A DNA stretch of 64,000 bases from Oscillospiraceae bacterium (GTDB taxonomy: Bacteria > Bacillota > Clostridia > Oscillospirales > Oscillospiraceae). The position numbers and the translations under genes are program-made. This document shows, in pieces, positions 25,070 through 32,456 of the stretch. The stretch's first letter is position 1; each line of letters begins with the position of its first letter. The DNA lies in assembly GCA_017452505.1 (NCBI GenBank), contig JAFTMI010000035.1:62001-126000 (forward strand), given 5' to 3'. The notes under the pieces were generated by a model. The model was given only the letters and a program-made list of their open reading frames with translations. It ran no database searches and was not told the origin of the DNA.

Positions 25070-25969
25070 TTAGTCCATAGAGATAACTCTGCGGGACAGG
25101 AATGCATTCACAATGACAACAATCACAAAAATTGCCACAGAATAGCCCCAGCTCATTGCACAGGCATAGTCAAAGTTGCCTAACATATACTCGTCGATCA
25201 TAACAACAATGCTATTGGTACTTGCATTGAAGTAATCGATGATCGTATAGATCAAGCACAACAAAATGCTGGGTGTCAGCAACGGGAATGTGATCTTCCA
25301 AAATGTCTCCCATTTAGTTGCGCCTTCCATCTCTGCTACTTCATACAGATAGGCAGGGATTGTTTGCAAACCGATGATAAACAGGATAATCTGGATACCG
25401 GCGCTCCACAGCAGATTAAACAGCTGCGTAGCATATCCGGTAAATTTCTCAATGATCGAAGACAGCGGACCAAAGCTACCGATAATTTCCTGTACAAAGC
25501 CGCTTGCTTCACCGCTCATCATAAAGAAAGAACTGGTTGTATCCTGCAGCTCTTCTCTGCCGCCCAGGGAATTGAAGACAGAAAGGACCTGGTCAGCTGC
25601 GAAGATAACAGGCAGGAACATAATGGCGCGGAACAGCAGACGTCCGGCAAACTTCTCGTTCAGCAAAATTGCCAGGAACATACTGATGAACATAATCACG
25701 AGGATCTTGACGGCAGCCTCTTTGACCATAGCCCACAAAGCTTTTATAAATTTCGCGTCACCGGTGAGCATCGTTTTAAAGTTTTCCCAACCGATAGGCT
25801 CAAACACCAAGCCCTCCTGGCCTACAGTAACATCATTAAAAGAGTACATCAGCGACTGAGCCACGGGTTTTGCAAACAGGAAAATAAAACCAATAACGAA
25901 AGGTAAAACAAACATCCAGCCTGCGGTATCATTGGGAGTTATAATTTTGAGTCTTTTGTTTCTTTTCAT
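25070..25969 (-). CDS. CUT1 carbohydrate ABC transporter permease, MalF type (pair A)
   Basis: A 299-residue permease with six helices (first: AGWMFVLPFVIGFIFLF). EAA loop: YEVAEMEGATKWETFWKITFPLL. A Ser/Gly-rich extracellular loop (about 140-180) lies between helices 3 and 4. Start ATG 25969 overlaps the stop of the DUF5696 gene (ATGA), indicating translational coupling and linked function. Confidence 0.93.
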   Translation of the reverse strand: MKRNKRLKIITPNDTAGWMFVLPFVIGFIFLFAKPVAQSLMYSFNDVTVGQEGLVFEPIGWENFKTMLTGDAKFIKALWAMVKEAAVKILVIMFISMFLAILLNEKFAGRLLFRAIMFLPVIFAADQVLSVFNSLGGREELQDTTSSFFMMSGEASGFVQEIIGSFGPLSSIIEKFTGYATQLFNLLWSAGIQIILFIIGLQTIPAYLYEVAEMEGATKWETFWKITFPLLTPSILLCLIYTIIDYFNASTNSIVVMIDEYMLGNFDYACAMSWGYSVAIFVIVVIVNAFLSRRVISMD

Positions 25970-28380
25970 TTCGTACCTCCCAAAACAACCTTATACTGCT
26001 TTGCCGGAATATTCATACCCTCGTAGGTGTATGCTTCATCACGGTAATTAACAATTACCGCACCGTTTTCATAGGTAGTCACAGTGACATCTTCGGCAAC
26101 GGTCTCATGGCCAAGGATAACCTTGCCGGCAAACTGTGCAGACACCTCCTGCAGCGTCTTGTAGTGCTCAACAATCTTTTCTTTCCAACGCTTGTAGGAG
26201 TAAGATACCATATCATCGTATTCCGTACCAACCAACTGATCTACATCACCGTAAATCAAGTTGTACTTCAAATTACCGCCATTCTCCAGCACCTTCAGCA
26301 TTTCCCGCTCGTAGTCAACGGACATATTGAAGGCAGTGGGTGCCAGGACCGCGCTGCCCTGGAATGCAATCTGATAGAAAGGCACAGTATGATCGGTCAA
26401 ATCAAAATCACTACTGCCATTTGCAACATCGGTAACAATATCGGAGTAGGCCAAAGTATAGGCGTTACCGCCGTGAACCATTACATAATCAGATTTCTCA
26501 TCCGCATATTTTAACGCTTCTTTCCAGAACTCCATAGAGTGGGTTCTTGTAGTGGAAGGCACGTCGTCCGCATAGTCTGTATACAGCACTTTGCCTATGC
26601 GATCAAGGGAAACATTGTCGATTTCCCATTTCTCGGTAGCATCCACAAACTCGGTAACTAAGCCGGGCAGCTTTGCAGGGTGAAGAATATTCCAGCGGCT
26701 GGTATTGTCCTTTTGCTCAGAGTCCAAAATAAAGTTATGCTGGAATGCATATTTATTGAAGAAAGTCTTTGCCGTATCCGCATTGGTATCATAGCCATTA
26801 CCGTTATTGTAAACATCAACGGGATTTGCTTCCAGGAAGAAAATCACACCTTCCTGATCCAAATACTCGAGCATTGCACGGAATTCCTTTTTAGAACCCA
26901 GAACAGACTCCGTTTCAACCGTGCTATACATCTTATTGTTCAAACCACCGTCCAGGGCACCGATATAGTTAATGACTAGGTTATCAACGCCCTCAGCCTT
27001 CAGTTCCTTAACGATAGACACCACATCATTATAGGTGGTCAGCGCTGTAACAACTGGCTTCTTAACACCAAATACATATTTTTCAATACTAACGGCGCCA
27101 ACCAGATCCAGGATCATATATTTTTCATCAGCAAGGGCAGACTTCTTCAGCAGATTAGCCTCCTGAAGATGTTCTCTGTACTTCTCAGCCATACCGACAT
27201 AATTGGCCTTGTCGCCATTCAAGAAATAGTAACGGACAGCAAAGTTCTTGTTGATAAGCTGATTGTCGCTGACAGCCAAAACTCTGGCCTCCTGGCCCGC
27301 AAAAACGCTGGTACCGGTTCTGATGAATTGATGCTCTGTCATATGTACGACCGGGTGAATCATATTGTAGGAGCTGACTTTACCACTGGTGCTTGCTACA
27401 ATACTGGAGCTTGCATCACCGGAAATAATCACGCCAAGGAAAGCTTTATCCGGAGTGATTTCACTATCGGAAGCTTCCTCGTCATCATCGGCAACGACCT
27501 CAGAACCATCCCACTTGGAACCGAAAATAGGTAAGCTGATCTGTTCCTTTACAGTTTCAGCCGTTTCTTGTCCCAAAGTAATATTGTTGCCGTAAACTAC
27601 ATTGTTATAAAAAACAATGTCATTATGGTTCTTACCATTGTTAAAGTCGATCAGCGCACCAGATCCGTCGGGAACCAACAGTTCACCGGACTGTGACTCG
27701 TTAGCTGCGCCAAAGTAAGGCAGCAGTTTAATATCGAGAATTGCGTAAGGATAGGTACCAACGCCCTCAATCTCATCGGTCACGATTTCAGCCTGAAAAG
27801 CACCATCTACAATGCTGTACTGAACAGGAATATATACATTTGCAATCGGGAAACCAAATCTGAATTTCACACCGGAACCGTCGGCAAGCTTCTCATATTC
27901 CATACAGCCCTTGCGAATGCTGTCGCCATAATTATTGAACTCCTGGTCAACGGGCTCCTTCTTCTCAACATTGAAGAATTTTACATGAATCTGAGAGTTG
28001 ATCATCGGCTTTCTGACCGGCAGCGCTGCATCCTGGCGGTCGACAGGGTTGGAATACCAAACATTACCGGTATCCTTTTCAACCACCTTGATTTCACCGT
28101 TGGTGAAATTGGACCACAACTCAAGGCCATCCTTATCTGCTACCAGCTCAAAGGCTTCCCTATCTTCCTCAGGCGCCTTACCGGCACTAATGGCATCATC
28201 GATTATCTCAATCGCATTTGCCTTCTCGTAAGCAATATCAGACCAATAGATCTTATATGCGCCCCAACCCACAGCTACCACCAAAATAATGATCAGAGTC
28301 ACACTGAATACACGGGCAATTAAGTCACCATTTCTGTGGATCGCACGCCTAAATTTGAATAATTTGTTTTTAATATCCAT
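25966..28380 (-). CDS. DUF5696 family membrane-anchored glycosidase-like protein
   Basis: An 804-residue protein with one N-terminal membrane helix (VFSVTLIIILVVAVGWGAYKIYW, about 24-46) and a large, probably extracellular domain. The pattern (GLELWSNFTNGEIKVVEKDTGNVWYSNP, DGSGALIDFNNGK, NLVINYIGALDGG, YTDYADDVPSTTRTHSMEFWKEAL, SVDYEREMLKVLENGGNLKYNLIYG) matches DUF5696, which is thought to be a glycosidase-type barrel. No activity is established to my knowledge. Start ATG 28380 follows GGAGAAGAAT. It sits between YIP1 and the permease pair and is coupled to both. Likely processes or presents the glycan at the membrane (inference). Confidence 0.85.
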   Translation of the reverse strand: MDIKNKLFKFRRAIHRNGDLIARVFSVTLIIILVVAVGWGAYKIYWSDIAYEKANAIEIIDDAISAGKAPEEDREAFELVADKDGLELWSNFTNGEIKVVEKDTGNVWYSNPVDRQDAALPVRKPMINSQIHVKFFNVEKKEPVDQEFNNYGDSIRKGCMEYEKLADGSGVKFRFGFPIANVYIPVQYSIVDGAFQAEIVTDEIEGVGTYPYAILDIKLLPYFGAANESQSGELLVPDGSGALIDFNNGKNHNDIVFYNNVVYGNNITLGQETAETVKEQISLPIFGSKWDGSEVVADDDEEASDSEITPDKAFLGVIISGDASSSIVASTSGKVSSYNMIHPVVHMTEHQFIRTGTSVFAGQEARVLAVSDNQLINKNFAVRYYFLNGDKANYVGMAEKYREHLQEANLLKKSALADEKYMILDLVGAVSIEKYVFGVKKPVVTALTTYNDVVSIVKELKAEGVDNLVINYIGALDGGLNNKMYSTVETESVLGSKKEFRAMLEYLDQEGVIFFLEANPVDVYNNGNGYDTNADTAKTFFNKYAFQHNFILDSEQKDNTSRWNILHPAKLPGLVTEFVDATEKWEIDNVSLDRIGKVLYTDYADDVPSTTRTHSMEFWKEALKYADEKSDYVMVHGGNAYTLAYSDIVTDVANGSSDFDLTDHTVPFYQIAFQGSAVLAPTAFNMSVDYEREMLKVLENGGNLKYNLIYGDVDQLVGTEYDDMVSYSYKRWKEKIVEHYKTLQEVSAQFAGKVILGHETVAEDVTVTTYENGAVIVNYRDEAYTYEGMNIPAKQYKVVLGGTK

Positions 28381-28403
28381 ATTCTTCTCCGTTCCACAAA
28401 AAA

Positions 28404-29042
28404 TCACTGATAACTAAGCTCGAAATACAAGGATGCTACAAAGAAGTACACTTGCTGGAACAGCATAAGCAGCATCAATGCAAGGAACAAGATAATAATC
28501 AGGCCAACAACTGTAAGCAGGATTGCAAGTAATGTCTTAGCAAAGGAATACTCATGAATTTCTTCCAAGCCACTGAATGCAATAAAAGCACCCCAGATTT
28601 CAGACACAACCACTGCGTAGGTCAAGAAAACCTGCTCATCACCAGCCAAGACCCAGCTACCACACACGGTGATAAAACGAACAATAATGTAAGGCACCAG
28701 CGCATTAGCGCAAACCACGCATATGTCCTTCAGCTTACCCTTGCCATCCAGCAATGTGCAGAAACACCAGTTGGAAATAGCCACCATAAAGAAGATCATT
28801 ACAGTGATAACCGATGTACGAAGTAAGCTGGTATCCTCAGCATTAAACGTGTTCATGTCGAAGCCGGTAGATGTACGGTGGAACATTTCCACCAAAAGCC
28901 AAAGAGCAATAGTAATTGTAACCACCAAGGAGGAGCCCTTCTTATTTGCTTTCAGTTCCAGGAAACCATCCCGGGGATGCAAACAGATATAGAAAGGATA
29001 CAAATAGGGGCTCATTGTATCAAAGCCAGTTCTTTTTTTCAT
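28404..29042 (-). CDS. YIP1 family integral membrane protein
   Basis: A 212-residue protein with five predicted helices after a cytoplasmic PYLYPFYICLHPRDGFLELK segment, which is typical for bacterial Yip1-domain proteins in sugar-transport loci. ATG 29042 (ten bases after AAAGGGG) is preferred over an upstream in-frame TTG that lies only two bases from the ribosome site. Gene order NHL/TPR-YIP1-DUF5696 with tight spacing suggests one membrane complex. Function unknown. Confidence 0.82.
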   Translation of the reverse strand: MKKRTGFDTMSPYLYPFYICLHPRDGFLELKANKKGSSLVVTITIALWLLVEMFHRTSTGFDMNTFNAEDTSLLRTSVITVMIFFMVAISNWCFCTLLDGKGKLKDICVVCANALVPYIIVRFITVCGSWVLAGDEQVFLTYAVVVSEIWGAFIAFSGLEEIHEYSFAKTLLAILLTVVGLIIILFLALMLLMLFQQVYFFVASLYFELSYQ

Positions 29043-29047
29043 TACAA

Positions 29048-30601
29048 TCAAACCCCTTTCCTACTTTGAATCTTCCATACAATCTTATTGCAGAAAGCTT
29101 TAATCTGATCATAGCCCAGAATGCCGATCATAGCCAAAATGACCACTGCGGCAACCAAGCCAAAGTTTGCACGTACGATTTCATCGCGCAGGCCCGCCTT
29201 TGCCTCGGCATAGCCATCTTTGTCCTTGCCCATCATAAAGAAGTCCATTGCCTGTTCGTACTTACCGGCCTGGAACATCTCCTGAGCCTGCTTATCCTCC
29301 ATTGCCAGGCATGCCTTACCCATACCAACATACGCACGGGTAAAGTTGGGGTTCATAAGCAGAACCTCTTCCCAGTAATTTACGGATTCAATGTAACGAC
29401 CCTCATTATACAGGTTGTTTGCTTCACGGATCTTTTCACCGTAGAGAGTCTGGGTCATGACCGTAATGGTCAGTTTTTTAGCATCCAAAACCAACAGATT
29501 ATTCTCACTGTCGGATTCAATGCCCATCGGGCTTAGGAACAAGCCTTTCTGGTTTCCGTAACCGCCAAAGATACCCAGCAGATTGCAGTTTTCATCATAC
29601 TGGAACAGACGGCCAGTCTTAGAATCAATTACAGTAAATACGCCTTCGTCATCAACAGTTAGGTCAACGAGCTGCATATTTTTCTGCTTGCTGGTTTCAG
29701 AAATACTATAGAAATCAATGTTTTGTGCAAACACGTTGTTACCAAGGGCATTCAGCTTTACAACGGTTGAAGCCACATTGTCCTTAATGGGTGAAACGCC
29801 GTAAACGAAACGATCCTCGGACCAAAACAGATTATTGAATGCAACAGGCTGGTAGCTATTCGCACTCTGCGCATTCTGCTCAGCAGTCAGAATCTTACGC
29901 CACATGAAATCGATCTTCATCGCAGCTGTCTGCTTCAGCTTATTCGTGCCGTAGAAGCCCAAGAAGTTATTCGCGCTATCGATCATCAATGCACCATTGA
30001 CAGAAACCTCAGGGTCACCGGTAACAATGTACATAATACCCATATTGTCAACGATGATCCTCTTGGGCTCCAGTCCCTTAGCTTTCTCCAGCATTACATC
30101 CTCAGGCAGAGTATAAATCTTGCTGACATTGCCCTCAAGGTCAGACACAAGAACACGGTCATTCTGAGTATCCGCAATGTACAGTGAACTGTTGGATTCA
30201 CGGAAGAACAGGCCACTTGCTCCCTTTGCCAGGGTTAGTGTTTCTTCTTTATACTTAAATGTTCTCAGCTCTCTAAATAAGGTATAATCCTTATTCAGAA
30301 TAATTACTTTAGCCAATTGTTTGTCAGTCGCAACACCGTATTCATCAACCACAAAATAATGATCAATGATAAACACACGGTCACGCTTGTCTACAAAGAT
30401 CTCAGTGGGCTCCAGCAGACGCTCGGTGCCCATTACTGTCTCGTCAACAATCTTTTTAACCTTAAAAATATTCGTGGACGGAACAGCAACATCATCTTCG
30501 TATGTATAAGCCCTGTCAGGCTGGCCGGCGAAGGCTGCAATTCCGGTGCAACTCAGCGCAAGCACTAAAACCAGAAGCAGGCAAAATAACTTTTTTCTCA
30601 T
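29048..30601 (-). CDS. Secreted NHL-repeat/TPR protein with C-terminal membrane anchor
   Basis: A 517-residue protein with a signal peptide (LFCLLLVLVLALSCTGIAAFA), a beta-propeller built from NHL-type repeats (LEPTEIFVDKRDRVFIIDH, SGLFFRESNSSLYIADTQNDRVLV, KRIIVDNMGIMYIV, LTVDDEGVFTVID, MGIESDSENNLLVLD), then TPR-like helices (AREANNLYNEGRYIESVNYWEEVLLMNP type, about 395-470) and one membrane helix near the end with a basic tail. The propeller is thus outside, with the C-terminus in the cytoplasm. ATG 30601 has GAGG seven bases upstream; a GTG two codons earlier is too close. Possible scaffold or sugar sensor (inference). Confidence 0.82.
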   Translation of the reverse strand: MRKKLFCLLLVLVLALSCTGIAAFAGQPDRAYTYEDDVAVPSTNIFKVKKIVDETVMGTERLLEPTEIFVDKRDRVFIIDHYFVVDEYGVATDKQLAKVIILNKDYTLFRELRTFKYKEETLTLAKGASGLFFRESNSSLYIADTQNDRVLVSDLEGNVSKIYTLPEDVMLEKAKGLEPKRIIVDNMGIMYIVTGDPEVSVNGALMIDSANNFLGFYGTNKLKQTAAMKIDFMWRKILTAEQNAQSANSYQPVAFNNLFWSEDRFVYGVSPIKDNVASTVVKLNALGNNVFAQNIDFYSISETSKQKNMQLVDLTVDDEGVFTVIDSKTGRLFQYDENCNLLGIFGGYGNQKGLFLSPMGIESDSENNLLVLDAKKLTITVMTQTLYGEKIREANNLYNEGRYIESVNYWEEVLLMNPNFTRAYVGMGKACLAMEDKQAQEMFQAGKYEQAMDFFMMGKDKDGYAEAKAGLRDEIVRANFGLVAAVVILAMIGILGYDQIKAFCNKIVWKIQSRKGV

Positions 30602-30624
30602 ATTCACACCTCACTTCAAAGTTC

Positions 30625-31485
30625 TTAATCCTTAATACCGGAATGCGCCATTGTCTGCAGCATTTTGCTCTGGTTGAGCACGAATGCAACGATAGGCGGA
30701 ATCATCAGCAACACAGCAGCAGCAGCAGAGGCACCGGAACGGGCGATACCGCCGGCAGTGATTTGACTCAGTGCTGTAGGCAGCAGCTTCAGATCTTCTC
30801 TAAAGATAACACCGGCAGAGCCGTTGTTCCAAACGTTTTGGAAAGAGAGAACCACAACGGTCATAAAAGCAGGCTTCACATTGGGCAAAACAACATTGTA
30901 GAAAATTCTGAAGTCGTTGGCACCATCCAGCTTTGCAGCATCCAACAGGGAGTCTGGGATCTGCAGCATAAACTGACGGAGCAGGAACATATGCAGGGTA
31001 GATGCCAGGGACGGCAGGATCAAGACCCAGTAGGTGTTGATCAAGCCCAACTTTGCCTTAACAATGTATGCAGGCAGAGCGGTAACACCACCAGAGAACA
31101 ACAGGGTCAGCATAATCAATCTCCACAGCATATTCTTGCCGGGGAACTTCTTCTTAGAGAAGGGATAAGCGGCCATTGCGCCGATCATAACACCAATGCC
31201 GGTGCTGACAATACTAACAAACACAGAGTTGAACAGATATCTGCTGAAAGGAACAGTCAGGTCAGATACCAGGGTGAACAACTGCGAGTAGTTGGCACCG
31301 GTGGGGTTAACCACATAGAAACGCGGGGGGAAAATAAACCGTTCTTCAACAGGCTTGAAGGACTGGATGATATTGTAGTACAGGGGCAAGCCCATAAAAC
31401 ATCCTACAACAACCAACATCAACAAGACCAAAAAGTTGCCGGTATGAGAGCGATTCAATTGTTTTTTAATTCTTATTCTTTTCAT
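30625..31485 (-). CDS. CUT1 carbohydrate ABC transporter permease, MalG type (pair B)
   Basis: A 286-residue permease, six helices, EAA loop LLDAAKLDGANDFRIFYNVVLPNVKP and the MalG-like terminus QSKMLQTMAHSGIKD. ATG 31485 follows AATAGGAGAGAG; an upstream in-frame start would overlap the partner gene further. Similar tails occur in permeases of the LplC type. It is the partner of the next gene and second to the large binding protein. Confidence 0.93.
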   Translation of the reverse strand: MKRIRIKKQLNRSHTGNFLVLLMLVVVGCFMGLPLYYNIIQSFKPVEERFIFPPRFYVVNPTGANYSQLFTLVSDLTVPFSRYLFNSVFVSIVSTGIGVMIGAMAAYPFSKKKFPGKNMLWRLIMLTLLFSGGVTALPAYIVKAKLGLINTYWVLILPSLASTLHMFLLRQFMLQIPDSLLDAAKLDGANDFRIFYNVVLPNVKPAFMTVVVLSFQNVWNNGSAGVIFREDLKLLPTALSQITAGGIARSGASAAAAVLLMIPPIVAFVLNQSKMLQTMAHSGIKD

Positions 31486-31498
31486 AATCTCTCTCCTA

Positions 31499-32431
31499 TT
31501 ATTCGTCAACCAAAAGCTTGGTGATCACCTTGTTGACAATCAGCATAACCATTAGAAGAACCGTACTGATCGCACAGGCATAGCCCAACTCATACCGAAC
31601 TCCACCATAGTCACTTACATGGTTTATGATGGTATGCGTGGCATACTCTGTAGAGGGGTTGCCGCAGAGAGCTTCAGCCACAGGACCAACAGCAAAGGAG
31701 CTGGAGATCTGCATAACTGCACCGAACAGAAGCTGAGGCTTCATCTGGGGCAGGGTCAGATACCAAATCTCCTGGAAACGATTGTGGACGCCATCGATAG
31801 CGCCGGCTTCGTACAGGGTAGTATCCACTGTCTTAAAGCCTGCCAGGAAGGACAGGAAGCTGGTACCCAAGCTCAACCACAGCTGAACGATAATAACGCA
31901 GACCAGCATATAATCGGTATCGGACAGCCACAGGATAGGAGAATCGACGATGCCCAAGTCCAGCAGCAAACCGTTGACCACACCATAGCGGTCACCGCTG
32001 AGGATGTAGGTCCAAATAAAGTAGATACTACCGGAGATGGAGGGCGCATAGAAAATGAGGGTCATAAATGCGCGAATCCGGCGAGGCAGCTCGTTAATGA
32101 ACCAGGCGAAGATAAAGCAGGCCATATAGCCCACAGGGCCGGTGATCAACGCCATGATCAAGGTGTTCTTAACTGCAATGATAAACACATCATCATTCAA
32201 GAACAGAGTCTTATAGTTGTCAAAACCAACCCAGTTGGGTGTCTGCAACATATTAAAATCAGTAAAACTTAGCGCAATTGCCGCGACAACAGGTAAAACT
32301 GTAAAAATAAAGAAGGCAATCAAGAACGGAGCAATCATAAAATAGCTGGAACGCTCAGCTCGCATACTCTTAAGAGTATGCTTCATTTTATATGATGCCG
32401 TTAACCTTTCAGGTTTCTTAGAACGACTCAT
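31499..32431 (-). CDS. CUT1 carbohydrate ABC transporter permease, MalF type (pair B)
   Basis: A 310-residue permease with six helices; the first is preceded by a basic cytoplasmic stretch (MSRSKKPERL). EAA loop: YEAGAIDGVHNRFQEIWYLTLPQMKP. Start ATG 32431 follows GAAAGGATAG. It lies 25 bases after the solute-binding fusion gene, so pair B belongs with that binding protein. Confidence 0.93.
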   Translation of the reverse strand: MSRSKKPERLTASYKMKHTLKSMRAERSSYFMIAPFLIAFFIFTVLPVVAAIALSFTDFNMLQTPNWVGFDNYKTLFLNDDVFIIAVKNTLIMALITGPVGYMACFIFAWFINELPRRIRAFMTLIFYAPSISGSIYFIWTYILSGDRYGVVNGLLLDLGIVDSPILWLSDTDYMLVCVIIVQLWLSLGTSFLSFLAGFKTVDTTLYEAGAIDGVHNRFQEIWYLTLPQMKPQLLFGAVMQISSSFAVGPVAEALCGNPSTEYATHTIINHVSDYGGVRYELGYACAISTVLLMVMLIVNKVITKLLVDE

Positions 32432-32456
32432 TACTTTCTATCCTTTCAAAGTAGTT

